Source of the DNA: Oceanicaulis sp. HLUCCA04
Lineage (GTDB): Bacteria > Pseudomonadota > Alphaproteobacteria > Caulobacterales > Maricaulaceae
Reading direction: 5' to 3'
Length of the DNA: 64,000 bases
Assembly (NCBI GenBank): GCA_001314625.1
Contig: LJSH01000002.1
Location: 402,458 to 466,457 of the forward strand
This document shows, in pieces, positions 21,161-30,231 of this stretch (positions are counted from its first letter, which is position 1; each line of letters begins with the position of its first letter). The position numbers and the translations under genes were made by a program. The notes under the pieces were generated by a model. The model was not told the origin of the DNA, searched no databases, and saw nothing but the letters and a program-made list of their open reading frames with translations.

Positions 21161-21227
21161 GGGCGGCGTGCGCGGCGCTAGGTTGCCGCGCCGCAACATG
21201 CCTCTGTCACACCAAGGATCACCGCCC

Positions 21228-22454
21228 ATGTCCAAATCCGTCAAGAAAATCGTGCTGGCCTATTCGGGCGGGCTGGATACCTCGGTGATCCTCAAATGGC
21301 TGCAGGACCATTATGACGCCGAGGTCGTGACTTTTACGGCCGATCTTGGACAGGGCGAAGAGCTGGCACCGGCCCGCCGCAAGGCCGAGAAGGCTGGGGT
21401 GAAAGAGATATATATCGATGATCTGCGCGAGGAATTCGTGCGCGATTACTGCTTCCCCATGGTGCGGGCCAATGCCGTCTATGAGGGACAGTATCTGCTG
21501 GGTACCTCCATCGCCCGTCCGCTGATTGCCAAGCGTCTGGTCGAGATCGCCCATGAGACCGGCGCGGACGCCGTCGCGCATGGCGCCACCGGCAAGGGCA
21601 ATGACCAGGTACGCTTCGAGCTGGGTGTGGCTGCGCTGGACCCCGATCTGAAAGTGATCGCGCCCTGGCGCGAATGGGACCTCAATTCACGCACCAAGCT
21701 GATCGCCTATGCCGAAGCCAATGGTATCGAGGTTGCCAAGGACAAGCGCGGCGAGGCGCCGTTCTCGGTGGATGCCAATCTCTGGCATACCTCGTCGGAG
21801 GGAAAGATTCTCGAAGACCCGGCCGAGGAAGCCTCCGACATCGTCTATCAGCGTACCAATGATCCTGAATCCGCGCCTGACCAGCCGGAATACGTCACGA
21901 TCGGTTTTGAACGCGGTGACGCGGTTTCCATCAATGGCGAAGCGCTGTCGCCAGCCAGCCTGCTGACGGCGCTCAACGAGCTGGGCCGTGTACACGGCAT
22001 TGGCCGGCTCGATCTGGTGGAGAACCGCTTTGTCGGCATGAAATCGCGCGGCATTTACGAGACGCCCGGCGGCACCATCCTGATGATGGCGCATCGCGGG
22101 ATCGAACAGATCACGCTGGATCGCGGCGCCATGCACCTGAAAGACGAGCTGATGCCGCGCTATGCCAAGCTGCTCTATGAAGGCTTCTGGTTCTCACCTG
22201 AGCGCGAGATGCTGCAGGCCGCCATCGACCATTCCCAGCGCCATGTCACCGGCGAGGTGCGCCTGAAACTCTACAAGGGCAGCGTCACTGTCGTGGGGCG
22301 CTCATCGCCTGCCACGCTCTATTCGCTGGCGCATGTGACGTTTGAGGAAGACGCCGTTTATGACCAGAAGGACGCAGAAGGCTTTATCCGCCTCAACGCC
22401 CTGCGTCTCAAGCTGATGGCCCGGCGCAAGCGGCTTCTGGGCGAGAATGACTGA
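21228..22454 (+). CDS. argG: Argininosuccinate synthase
   Basis: A 408-residue enzyme joining citrulline and aspartate with ATP to give argininosuccinate in arginine synthesis. The ATP-pyrophosphatase loop SGGLDTS is at residues 13-19. Further family blocks are [24 protein letters not shown] and [10 protein letters not shown]. The start ATG 21228 gives the normal length; earlier in-frame codons lack conservation. It is divergent from the SDR-pyrF operon and is followed by a modest hairpin, so it is probably monocistronic. Confidence 0.96.
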   Translation: MSKSVKKIVLAYSGGLDTSVILKWLQDHYDAEVVTFTADLGQGEELAPARRKAEKAGVKEIYIDDLREEFVRDYCFPMVRANAVYEGQYLLGTSIARPLIAKRLVEIAHETGADAVAHGATGKGNDQVRFELGVAALDPDLKVIAPWREWDLNSRTKLIAYAEANGIEVAKDKRGEAPFSVDANLWHTSSEGKILEDPAEEASDIVYQRTNDPESAPDQPEYVTIGFERGDAVSINGEALSPASLLTALNELGRVHGIGRLDLVENRFVGMKSRGIYETPGGTILMMAHRGIEQITLDRGAMHLKDELMPRYAKLLYEGFWFSPEREMLQAAIDHSQRHVTGEVRLKLYKGSVTVVGRSSPATLYSLAHVTFEEDAVYDQKDAEGFIRLNALRLKLMARRKRLLGEND

Positions 22455-22460
22455 CCACAC

Positions 22461-22487
22461 GAGCGAGTGAACAACAGCCATTCGCTC
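22461..22487 (+). terminator. Hairpin after argG
   Basis: GAGCGAGTG pairs with CATTCGCTC (one G-U pair) 7 bases after the argG stop, but it is followed only by TTG. It is a weak intrinsic terminator candidate. Confidence 0.35.
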
Positions 22488-22523
22488 TTGCCATGACCGG
22501 CCGGGGCGGCAAACGTTTTGAGC

Positions 22524-23801
22524 ATGATAACACTTGCTCTGGCTGTCGCCGCCGCCCTCGCCCTTTCCGACACCCCTGACACTGCGCCCCAGTCCTTGCT
22601 GGAACAGTCCCAGATGTTGCGCGCCGAGACCCGTGAGCTGGCCGGTGCGGGTAACTGGGAGGGCGCCGCGCAGACGAATGCGGCGGCGCTGGAACTTCAG
22701 CCCGGCCATTACGGGCTTCTGGTCAACGCCGTTATCCTGTCGGCCAATGGCGGTGATCTGGACGGCGCTCTTGATGCGCTTGAGGCAGTAACCATTGCGG
22801 GATTTGGCATTGATCTGGCCTCAATGCCTCAATTGGCTGATGCGCTCGAAGCCCATGACGGCGAGCGCCTTGCAGGGCTCACAGACCGCATGGAGCAAAA
22901 TCTCGCGCCCGCCGGTCAGGCCGAACGCTATCTAACCGTGCCTTTGCGTGACGCGCTGGTAGAGACATTTGCCGTCGATATCGACGCCGAGCGGCTTTAT
23001 CTGGGCACGGTTGCCGACGCGTCCATCTATTCTGTGCGTCTTGACGATCCGCAAAACCCCGAACGGATGGCAGGCGCGGCTGACGGGCTGGGTTCAGTGT
23101 TCGGGATGGCGCTCGATGCCCGCAACCGCATTCTCTACGCGGCCACCGGGCGACTGGAACAATCGGCAAGCGATGTGCCTGAAAACTATGAGACGGCGTT
23201 GGTGGCCTTTGACCTCTTCACAGGCGGCGTCGCCCGGCGCCTGACCCACGAACGGGCAGGACATTTCTCCGATGTGCTGGCTAGCGACGGTGTCATCTAC
23301 GCCAGCGATAGCGAGGCGGGGCGCATCTACCGGCTGGAAAGCCCGGATGGTGAGCTGGAGGTTTATGCCGAAGACCCGCGCATGTCGTCCCTGCAGGGGC
23401 TCGCGCTCGCGCAGGGCGCGCTGTGGGTGATGGACTATGCCACCGGGCTCTGGCGCATTGATCCGGTAAGCCAGGAGGCCAGCCTGGTTCCGTTGCTGGA
23501 AGGCAGCCTTATCGGTTTTGACGGCCTTGCTACCGACAGCTATGGCGAGCTTTACGGCATTCGCAACGGCGTCCAGCCGCACGGACTTTTCCATATCGCG
23601 CTGGAGCCATGGGGACGCGGTGCGCGGGTGCAGCCTGTATTGACGGGCCATCCTGATTTTCGTGAGCCGACGGCTGTGCGGGTATCTGACGGCAGGCTGT
23701 TTGTGCTGGCCAATGCCCAGTGGGAGCTGTTTCCCGCGGACGGCTCCGCGCCTGACGATGCCCGGCGTGACCCGGTCATTCTCTACCTGCCGGTGCCGTG
23801 A
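22524..23801 (+). CDS. Exported TPR/beta-propeller protein of unknown function
   Basis: About 425 residues. The start is ATG 22524 (an in-frame TTG lies two codons earlier). A short hydrophobic signal (ITLALAVAAALALS) is followed by a helical region of about 100 residues with TPR character (AGAGNWEGAAQTNAAALELQPGHYGLLVNAV). Repeated blades of an NHL/SMP-30-like propeller then run to the end (for example DIDAERLYLGTVADASIYSV and SLQGLALAQGALWVMDYATGLWRID). No catalytic residues can be assigned. It lies between argG and ftsK without overlaps. A periplasmic scaffold or sensor of envelope components is possible, but I do not recognise the family. Confidence 0.65.
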   Translation: MITLALAVAAALALSDTPDTAPQSLLEQSQMLRAETRELAGAGNWEGAAQTNAAALELQPGHYGLLVNAVILSANGGDLDGALDALEAVTIAGFGIDLASMPQLADALEAHDGERLAGLTDRMEQNLAPAGQAERYLTVPLRDALVETFAVDIDAERLYLGTVADASIYSVRLDDPQNPERMAGAADGLGSVFGMALDARNRILYAATGRLEQSASDVPENYETALVAFDLFTGGVARRLTHERAGHFSDVLASDGVIYASDSEAGRIYRLESPDGELEVYAEDPRMSSLQGLALAQGALWVMDYATGLWRIDPVSQEASLVPLLEGSLIGFDGLATDSYGELYGIRNGVQPHGLFHIALEPWGRGARVQPVLTGHPDFREPTAVRVSDGRLFVLANAQWELFPADGSAPDDARRDPVILYLPVP

Positions 23802-23868
23802 AAATCCGGTATTTGCTTAACCGGCATTTACCAGCCGGGAAGGTTTGCGCGGCACACTGCGCGGTGAC

Positions 23869-26289
23869 ATGGCCCGTTCGTCCCAAACCTCCCGCGCCGC
23901 AAGCCGCGAAGCGCAGCCCCCCGTGCGTGCCGGGCTGATTGCACAGGTGCGCGCCGTGCTGGTGGGCGGTACGATGACCGCGCTCGGCGCGCTCGCGCTC
24001 ATTGCCATCTTCAGCCACAATCCCCTTGATCCCAGCCTCAATGGCGCAACCGGGCAGGACGTGACCAATCTGGCCGGTCCGGCCGGCGCTATTGCTGCAG
24101 ACCTCATCTTGCAGACCTCCGGCTGGGCCGGTGCCGGTCTGGCGCTGATGATCTTTGGCTGGGGCCTGATCCTTACCATGCAGGGGCCGCGCCGGCGTTC
24201 CCTGCCGGTGGTATTGTTCCGCACCTTGTGCGGCGCTTTTGCCCTTTGCGGGTTCGCGGTGGCGGTCTCGGTCCTGCCGGTTCCGCTCAGCTGGCCCTTC
24301 GCGGTAGGGCTTGGCGGTTTGCTGGGTGACAGTCTTCTGGCCAGCGTTTCGGGGCTGGCGGATGGCGCGGGCATGTCCGGCGTCAGCGTGATGGCCGCTC
24401 TGGCCGGGCTGCTGGCCGCCATTCTGGGCACCTTTTTCTGCTTTGGCCTGAATACGCACGACCTGTCAGCGGCACGCGCTGCGGCGGTCACGTGCTGGGA
24501 AACGGTGCGTGGCTGGATTGAACGCCTTGCCGACGAGCTGCCCTCCAGCTGGCGCAGCCAGGAGGACCGGCCGTTCGAGATTGCCAGCGAAGCGCGCGCG
24601 GAGAATGCGCCGGCCATTCTGCGCGGCGGACGCGCACCGGGCGCGGGGGCTGTCACCGCGCGGCGCGTACCAGACGAGGATGCCCGCGCGGCGTCCGGCG
24701 TGAAGATTGCCCCCAAGGGCAAACCGAAAAGTTCTGACCGAGAAGCACGCGAGGCGCAGACCGCCTTGCCTTTCAGTTCCGGTTCGGACTTCGAAATGCC
24801 GCGCCTTGATCTGCTGACGAAGGCGACGCCGCGCAAGGATGTGGTCGACACGGACGGGCTGCGCCAGAATGCCGAATTGCTGGCCGCAGTGCTGGGTGAT
24901 TTCAGCGTCAAGGGCGAGATTATCGAGGTGCGCCCTGGTCCGGTTGTGACGCTCTACGAGCTGGAACCCGCGCCGGGTGTGAAGACCAGCCGGGTGATCA
25001 ATCTGGCCGATGATATTGCCCGTTCCATGGCCGCCATTGCCTGCCGCGTGGCCGTCGTGCCGGGGCGTAACGCCATCGGCATCGAACTGCCCAATTCCAG
25101 CCGCGAGACGGTATTCTTGCGCACGCTGCTCTCCTCGTCGGGCTTTGAGAAGAACCGGGCCGAGCTGCCGCTGGCGCTGGGCGAGACGATTGGCGGGGAG
25201 CCGTTTACCGCCGATCTGTCGCGGATGCCCCACTTGTTGATCGCGGGTACGACCGGCTCGGGCAAGTCGGTGGGTATCAATGCGATGATCCTGTCCCTGC
25301 TCTACCGGCTGCCGCCTGAAGAGTGCCGGATGATCATGATTGATCCGAAAATGCTGGAATTGTCCGTCTATGACGGCATCCCGCATCTGCTCTCCCCGGT
25401 CGTGACCGATCCGAAAAAGGCCGTCGCCGCCCTCAAATGGACGGTACGCGAGATGGAGAGCCGGTATTTGCGCATGTCCAAGGTCGGTGTGCGCAACATG
25501 GCCGGTTTCAATGAAAAGGCCGCCGAGGCGCGCGAAGCGGGCGAGATGCTGACCCGCACGGTCCAGACCGGGTTTGACCGCGAGAGCGGCGAGCCGGTCT
25601 ACGAAACCGAGACCATTGAGCCCAATCACATGCCCTATATCGTCGTGGTGATCGACGAGATGGCAGACCTGATGATGGTCGCGGGCAAGGAGATCGAGGG
25701 TGCCGTGCAGCGTCTGGCGCAGATGGCGCGCGCTGCAGGCATTCATGTCATCATGGCGACCCAGCGTCCTTCGGTGGATGTCATCACCGGCACGATCAAG
25801 GCCAATTTCCCGACGCGCATTTCCTATCAGGTCACCTCCAAGATCGACAGCCGGACCATTCTGGGCGAGCAGGGCGCCGAGCAGCTTCTGGGCCAGGGCG
25901 ATCTGCTGCTCATGGCCGGAGGCGGGCGCATACGCCGCCTGCACGGGCCGTTCGTCTCTGATCGCGAGGTGGAGGACGTCGCCAACTTCCTCAAAAAGCA
26001 GCGTGCGCCGGAATATCTCGACGCTGTCACCGAAGACCTTGATGACGAGGGCGGTATTCCCGGTCTGGACGGCGCGGAAGGCGGGTCCGGCGATGATCTG
26101 TTTGATCAGGCTGTGGCCGTTGTCGCGCGCGACCGGAAAGCCTCGACCAGCTACATCCAGCGCCGCCTGCAGATCGGCTATAACCGCGCCGCCTCGCTCA
26201 TCGAGCGCATGGAGGACGAAGGCATGATCGGCCCGGCGGACCATTCGGGCAAACGCGAGATTTACCTGCCGGAGCGCGAGCGGGTTTAG
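23869..26289 (+). CDS. ftsK: DNA translocase FtsK
   Basis: An 806-residue septal DNA pump that clears the chromosome terminus at division. The N-terminus has about four membrane segments within residues 25-190. A short linker precedes the RecA-like motor, whose Walker A GTTGSGKS is at residues 460-467 and whose following [21 protein letters not shown] is strongly conserved. Walker B is [13 protein letters not shown]. The C-terminal winged-helix gamma domain ([25 protein letters not shown]) binds KOPS sites. ATG 23869 is preferred over the in-frame TTG 23845. The linker is short compared with Escherichia coli FtsK. Confidence 0.95.
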   Translation: MARSSQTSRAASREAQPPVRAGLIAQVRAVLVGGTMTALGALALIAIFSHNPLDPSLNGATGQDVTNLAGPAGAIAADLILQTSGWAGAGLALMIFGWGLILTMQGPRRRSLPVVLFRTLCGAFALCGFAVAVSVLPVPLSWPFAVGLGGLLGDSLLASVSGLADGAGMSGVSVMAALAGLLAAILGTFFCFGLNTHDLSAARAAAVTCWETVRGWIERLADELPSSWRSQEDRPFEIASEARAENAPAILRGGRAPGAGAVTARRVPDEDARAASGVKIAPKGKPKSSDREAREAQTALPFSSGSDFEMPRLDLLTKATPRKDVVDTDGLRQNAELLAAVLGDFSVKGEIIEVRPGPVVTLYELEPAPGVKTSRVINLADDIARSMAAIACRVAVVPGRNAIGIELPNSSRETVFLRTLLSSSGFEKNRAELPLALGETIGGEPFTADLSRMPHLLIAGTTGSGKSVGINAMILSLLYRLPPEECRMIMIDPKMLELSVYDGIPHLLSPVVTDPKKAVAALKWTVREMESRYLRMSKVGVRNMAGFNEKAAEAREAGEMLTRTVQTGFDRESGEPVYETETIEPNHMPYIVVVIDEMADLMMVAGKEIEGAVQRLAQMARAAGIHVIMATQRPSVDVITGTIKANFPTRISYQVTSKIDSRTILGEQGAEQLLGQGDLLLMAGGGRIRRLHGPFVSDREVEDVANFLKKQRAPEYLDAVTEDLDDEGGIPGLDGAEGGSGDDLFDQAVAVVARDRKASTSYIQRRLQIGYNRAASLIERMEDEGMIGPADHSGKREIYLPERERV

Positions 26290-26333
26290 GGCGTGAGCTT
26301 CACGCCGAACTGCCACCAATCAGGGAGGGACAC

Positions 26334-26714
26334 GTGCTCCAAGACGCAGACCGCGCGGCCATACGGGCCCTTGAGGCCGACTGGATCGTCGCAGAGCTGG
26401 GATCCGACCGCGCCGCGCTCGAACGCCTGCTGACCCATGACTGCGCTTTGTGTCCGCCTGACGGGCCGAAGGCAGAGGGGCGGCAAGCCTTTCTAGATGC
26501 GCAGGCCGCGCCGGGGAAAATTCTCGATATCGCTATCGCCGATTCCCATATCGATGGCGGGCCGTCTCATGCCTGGAAGACCGCACGCTTTCAGACACGC
26601 CTGTCCATGCAAGGCGGCGAGCTGACCGTAAGCGGACGCCATATGTGGCTGATGCGAAAGCAGGACGGGGCGTGGCGGATCGCGGCCCTGAGCTGGTCGT
26701 TCGACCATCGCTGA
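26334..26714 (+). CDS. SnoaL/DUF4440-like NTF2-fold protein
   Basis: A 126-residue protein starting with GTG directly after a very strong AGGGAGGGA ribosome-binding site. The pattern (RAIRALEADWIVAELGSD, then LLTHDCALCPPDG, then WRIAALSWSFDHR) fits the NTF2-like superfamily with a DUF4440/SnoaL-type fold, a cone that binds small ligands or steroids. No catalytic dyad is obvious. It lies between ftsK and nth, 44 and 41 bases from its neighbours, so it may share their transcript. Confidence 0.7.
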   Translation: MLQDADRAAIRALEADWIVAELGSDRAALERLLTHDCALCPPDGPKAEGRQAFLDAQAAPGKILDIAIADSHIDGGPSHAWKTARFQTRLSMQGGELTVSGRHMWLMRKQDGAWRIAALSWSFDHR

Positions 26715-26755
26715 GATGCCTTGCCCGTCCCGCGTGTGGCCGCTAAGTCCTGAGC

Positions 26756-27454
26756 ATGGCAAAAATCTCATCCCCGTCCCGCCCCCGCAAGACCGCCCGC
26801 CCGCGTGCCATATCGCGTGCCGATGCGGCAGCGATCTTCGGAACGCTGTCGCACATCATGCCCGAGCCGAAGACGGAGCTGGACTACACCAATCCGTTCA
26901 CGCTGGTGGTGGCGGTGGCTTTGTCCGCGCAGGCGACAGACGTAGGCGTGAACAAGGCGACGAAGCGGCTTTTTGCACAGGCCGATACGCCTGAAAAGAT
27001 GCTGGCGCTGGGCGAGGACGCGGTGCGCGAGCACATCAAGACGATCGGGCTTTTCCGCAACAAGGCAAAGAATGTCATTGCGCTCTCGCGCATGATTATC
27101 GAGGAGTTCGGCGGGGAAGTGCCGCAAACGCGCGATGAGCTGGTCCGGCTTCCGGGCGTGGGCCGCAAGACGGCCAATGTCGTGCTCAACGAGGCGTTCG
27201 GCCAGCACACGATTGCGGTCGATACCCACATCTTCCGCGTCTCCAACCGCACGAAGCTGGCACCGGGCAAGACGCCTGATCAGGTGGAGGAGGGGCTGGA
27301 GCGCATCACGCCTCCTGAATACCTGAAAGGGGCCCATCACTGGCTGATCCTGCACGGGCGGTATGTCTGCAAGGCGAGAAAGCCCGAATGCTGGCGTTGC
27401 GCGATTGCGCAATACTGCCGGTTCAGGCCGAAGACTCCTCCACCAGCAGCCTAG
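26756..27454 (+). CDS. nth: Endonuclease III
   Basis: A 232-residue bifunctional DNA glycosylase/AP lyase that removes oxidised pyrimidines. The helix-hairpin-helix LPGVGRKTA carries the catalytic Lys138, and Asp156 lies in AVDTHIFRV. The [4Fe-4S] ligands Cys205, Cys212, Cys215 and Cys221 show the exact C-x6-C-x2-C-x5-C spacing. A basic N-terminal tail of about 20 residues precedes the fold. It belongs to base-excision repair and is the last gene before the adhesin region. Confidence 0.96.
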   Translation: MAKISSPSRPRKTARPRAISRADAAAIFGTLSHIMPEPKTELDYTNPFTLVVAVALSAQATDVGVNKATKRLFAQADTPEKMLALGEDAVREHIKTIGLFRNKAKNVIALSRMIIEEFGGEVPQTRDELVRLPGVGRKTANVVLNEAFGQHTIAVDTHIFRVSNRTKLAPGKTPDQVEEGLERITPPEYLKGAHHWLILHGRYVCKARKPECWRCAIAQYCRFRPKTPPPAA

Positions 27455-27596
27455 AGCGGAACAATCCCAGGCAGCATTTTTGCGCCCGCAAATCTACCTG
27501 AAGTATAATCTCGCGGCGTTTTGAGACGTATGGTCAAGTGACGGGGCCTATTCTGAGACGCCTGTCCTAACGGCCTCGCGGTGTCACGGTTAATTT

Positions 27597-27654
27597 TCTC
27601 CCACCAGACAGCGCCCTTTGAGCGGCGCGAGCAAACAAGCTCTTGGTGGGGAGA
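27597..27654 (+). promoter_or_regulatory. Nested hairpins covering the adhesin ribosome-binding site
   Basis: In the leader of the adhesin gene, TCTCCC-A-CCA (27597-27606) can pair with TGG-TG-GGGAGA (27644-27654, one bulged G). An inner GCGCC/GGCGC stem pairs 27611-27615 with 27624-27628. The outer right arm contains the GGTGGGGAG Shine-Dalgarno sequence just before ATG 27660, so folding would hide the ribosome-binding site. This could be a thermosensor, ligand or protein switch, or simply an RNA stability element. Confidence 0.5.
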
Positions 27655-27659
27655 CGATC

Positions 27660-29927
27660 ATGAAAATTTCAACGAGCATTCTGACGGAGAACGGCGCCGC
27701 CGTACGCGCAAACCCCGTGGCTACGGGCATATCGGCTATTGCGCTGATTGCTGCTTGCGCGTCGGCGGCGGTATTTGCTGCCCCTGCGGCATTTGCAGCA
27801 CCGGCGAACCGTTCCTGTCTTCTTGAGGATGACACAACCGGTGGAGCCTCAGCCAATATTGACGCAACAGCCTGCGGGCGGCTGGCGACCGCCAGCGGCG
27901 AAGGGTCGGCGGCCTTCGGGCACACGGCCGTATCCAGCGGGTTTCGCAGTTCTGCGTTCGGCAAGAATTCACAGGCGCTGGGGGAGGCCTCGGCGGCATT
28001 GGGGTATAATGCGCGCTCCGATGAGGAAGGCGGGCTTGCCCTGGGGGCTCTTGCCTGGTCGCAGAATGTCGGCGCGCTGGCCATTGGCGCACAGAGCTCG
28101 GCCACGGCCGATATGGGTATAGCGCTAGGGTCGGGCGCACTGGTCAGCGGCGAAGGCGGGGTTTCAGTCGGCGCTGAAGCGGACGCCGCAGGGACCGCAT
28201 CCGTTGCGCTGGGACTGCAGGCAGAGGCGCTGGCACTGCAAAGCACGGCGCTGGGTGGCGGTGCGGAGGCCAATTCTGACTACACGACCGCCGTCGGGTC
28301 TGAGGCAATTGCGGACGCGGAAGGCGCAAGCGCGTTTGGTTACGACGCGCAAGCAACAGGCGAGAACGCGTTCGCGCTCGGTCGCGCCTCGCGGGCGTCA
28401 GCCTCAGATACTATTGCGCTCGGGCGTGAAGCCGATGCAGGCGGCCTGTTTGCCATGGCCTTCGGACAGGGCGCCAATGCGTCCGGCTTTAATGCGATCG
28501 CGCTGGGCGCGTCTGCCAATGCTTCGGCAACAGGCGCCATGGCGCTGGGGCCGATTGCGCAGGCCAGCGGGCTGTCGAGCACGGCTCTCGGCTTTGGCGC
28601 CAATGCCAGTGCGCTCAACGCGCTGGCTCTGGGGCGCAGCGCGGCGGCCAGCGGTGATGAAAGTGTGGCGATTGGTCCCTCGGCTTCGGCGGCGGGCTTG
28701 TACGCCCTGGCCTTTGGCCGTGATGCCAGCGCCGCGAACCTGAACGCGATAGCGCTGGGCTATGGCGCGTCGGTGACGGCGGACAACGCGATTGCCATCG
28801 GTGCGTTCTCGCTCGCGACGGAAGAAGACACGGTCTCGTTCGGCGACATTACGTCAGAGCGCCGTCTGGTAAATGTCGCCGATGGTGTCGCAGACACCGA
28901 CGCGGCCACGGTCGGACAGCTTGCTGCAATAACAGGCGGTGCATCGGTGAACTTCCAGAGCTTTGGCAATGAGCTGGCCGGGTTCTTCGGCGGCGGCGCG
29001 GCCTATTCGGCAGGCTCGTTCACCGCGCCCACCTATGTCATCCAGGGCACCAGCTTCAACGATGTCGGCAGTGCATTTGCCGAGCTGGATGGCAAGGTCA
29101 CCGAGAATGCGGCAGATATCCAGACGCTCCAAGATGCCGGGCCGGCGCCTGCTGACAACTCGGCTCAGGTTGCTGCCCTGCAAGCGCAGATCGAGGCTCT
29201 GCAGGCACAAATGCAGGCGCAGATGGAAGCCTTGCAGCAGGCCTCGACCCAGCTTGCGCAGCTGCAAACCGGCGGTGTGCAGGGCGGCTCGACCAGTTCG
29301 GGCAATGACATCGCCATCGGTTCGGGTGCGCAAGCCGGTCAGGACGATGATCCGGCAAGCGCGGGCAATGCGTCGGTCGGAGATATCCGCCCTGCCCAGA
29401 CCGGTTCGGGCTCCATTGCTATCGGTGTGAATGCACAGGCAACAAATGCCAACGCGATCGCTATCGGTTCGGGTGTCGAGACGACACGCAACGGACAGGT
29501 GGCTATAGGGTCTTCCAGCAACACCTACACGTTTGCCGGGATCAACTCTCAAGCCAGCCGGGATGCGCAGTCGGGCTCAACCTACATGGTCACGTCCGAC
29601 GCGTCAGGAAATCTGGCGACGATGGATTTCCAGCCCTGGTTTGACCGGGTTGACGGGCTGGAGAGCAGCGTCGAGGCGCAAAGCGACCGGCTACGCGATC
29701 ACTCGGACGGCATTGCCATGGCAATGGCACTGAGCGGCGCAACGATATTGCAGCCCGGACAGACGTTCGCCTTCTCCGCAAACTATGGCCACTACGCCAG
29801 CTCAGGTGCGGCCGGATTCGGAGCTGTCGGCCGCTTCCGCGAGAATGTGTTCCTCAATGTCGGTGTCGGGACCGGCTTCCGCACCGGCCAGGTTGCTGGC
29901 CGTGCGGGCGTGAGCTGGGGCTGGTAG
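27660..29927 (+). CDS. YadA-type trimeric autotransporter adhesin
   Basis: A 755-residue surface adhesin (type Vc secretion). A long signal region of about 47 residues ends near FAAPANR. Residues 75-395 are about twenty 14-residue YadA head repeats (AxALGxxAxAxG pattern, left-handed beta-roll). A neck motif ERRLVNVADGVADTDAATVGQL lies at about 400-420. A glutamine-rich coiled coil (residues 499-540, VAALQAQIEALQAQMQ) follows, then a second short set of head-type repeats (IAIGSGAQA, IAIGVNAQATNANAIAIGSG) at 546-615. The C-terminal ~90 residues form the YadA anchor, four amphipathic strands ending in Trp. It mediates adhesion or aggregation. Confidence 0.93.
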   Translation: MKISTSILTENGAAVRANPVATGISAIALIAACASAAVFAAPAAFAAPANRSCLLEDDTTGGASANIDATACGRLATASGEGSAAFGHTAVSSGFRSSAFGKNSQALGEASAALGYNARSDEEGGLALGALAWSQNVGALAIGAQSSATADMGIALGSGALVSGEGGVSVGAEADAAGTASVALGLQAEALALQSTALGGGAEANSDYTTAVGSEAIADAEGASAFGYDAQATGENAFALGRASRASASDTIALGREADAGGLFAMAFGQGANASGFNAIALGASANASATGAMALGPIAQASGLSSTALGFGANASALNALALGRSAAASGDESVAIGPSASAAGLYALAFGRDASAANLNAIALGYGASVTADNAIAIGAFSLATEEDTVSFGDITSERRLVNVADGVADTDAATVGQLAAITGGASVNFQSFGNELAGFFGGGAAYSAGSFTAPTYVIQGTSFNDVGSAFAELDGKVTENAADIQTLQDAGPAPADNSAQVAALQAQIEALQAQMQAQMEALQQASTQLAQLQTGGVQGGSTSSGNDIAIGSGAQAGQDDDPASAGNASVGDIRPAQTGSGSIAIGVNAQATNANAIAIGSGVETTRNGQVAIGSSSNTYTFAGINSQASRDAQSGSTYMVTSDASGNLATMDFQPWFDRVDGLESSVEAQSDRLRDHSDGIAMAMALSGATILQPGQTFAFSANYGHYASSGAAGFGAVGRFRENVFLNVGVGTGFRTGQVAGRAGVSWGW

Positions 29928-29950
29928 GGCTTTCAGCTGTACGTTGAGGC

Positions 29951-29990
29951 GCGAAGGGCCGGAGCCACCATTCCGGCCCTTCGCTTATTT
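29951..29990 (+). terminator. Intrinsic terminator of the adhesin gene
   Basis: A perfect 13-base stem (GCGAAGGGCCGGA / TCCGGCCCTTCGC) with an 8-base loop, followed by TTATTT, 23 bases after the adhesin stop. Confidence 0.85.
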
Positions 29991-30000
29991 CCTCGTCGGT

Positions 30001-30025
30001 GGAACCGGTTCGGGCGTGCCGCGTT
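30001..30025 (+). promoter_or_regulatory. EcfG-type general-stress promoter
   Basis: GGAAC (30001-30005), 16 bases, then CGTT (30022-30025): an exact match to the -35/-10 consensus of the alphaproteobacterial extracytoplasmic sigma factor EcfG. It lies just after the adhesin terminator and about 45 bases before the ATG of the 51-residue protein gene, the right distance for a promoter with a short leader. Confidence 0.75.
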
Positions 30026-30070
30026 CTACCCGTGCGCTCCTCGTGGCGGGGCAGACAGAGGAGTATCCCG

Positions 30071-30226
30071 ATGCGTTCCAACCAGAAACTGGTTTATGGC
30101 GGTGTTGCCGTTGTTCTGATCCTTGTCGGCGCGGTCGCTTATGCGATCTGGCGCGACAGCCAGACCAACACGATGGAAATCAATATCGGCGATGAAACCC
30201 TGCGCATCGAGACGGACGGGCGCTAG
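30071..30226 (+). CDS. 51-residue single-pass membrane protein
   Basis: A small protein with a short basic N-terminus (MRSNQKL), one transmembrane helix at about residues 8-27 (VYGGVAVVLILVGAVAYAIW), then a hydrophilic tail (MEINIGDETLRIETDGR) predicted to lie outside the cytoplasm. A GAGGAG ribosome-binding site precedes ATG 30071. The upstream EcfG-type promoter puts it in the general stress response. Function is unknown. It is convergent with the PEP carboxylase-like gene, only 5 bases apart. Confidence 0.75.
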   Translation: MRSNQKLVYGGVAVVLILVGAVAYAIWRDSQTNTMEINIGDETLRIETDGR

Positions 30227-30231
30227 CCGCG

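Noticed and set aside
24466-26319. 617-codon open frame opposite ftsK
   Set aside because: It is a shadow of a strongly conserved gene; the translation has no family pattern.
27455-27480. GGAAC at 27457 as another EcfG promoter before the adhesin
   Set aside because: No CGTT-like -10 occurs 16 or 17 bases downstream.
27900-28850. Repeated DNA in the adhesin gene as a CRISPR or tandem array
   Set aside because: The periodicity is at the protein level (14-residue head repeats) with diverged DNA; there are no spacers or direct repeats.
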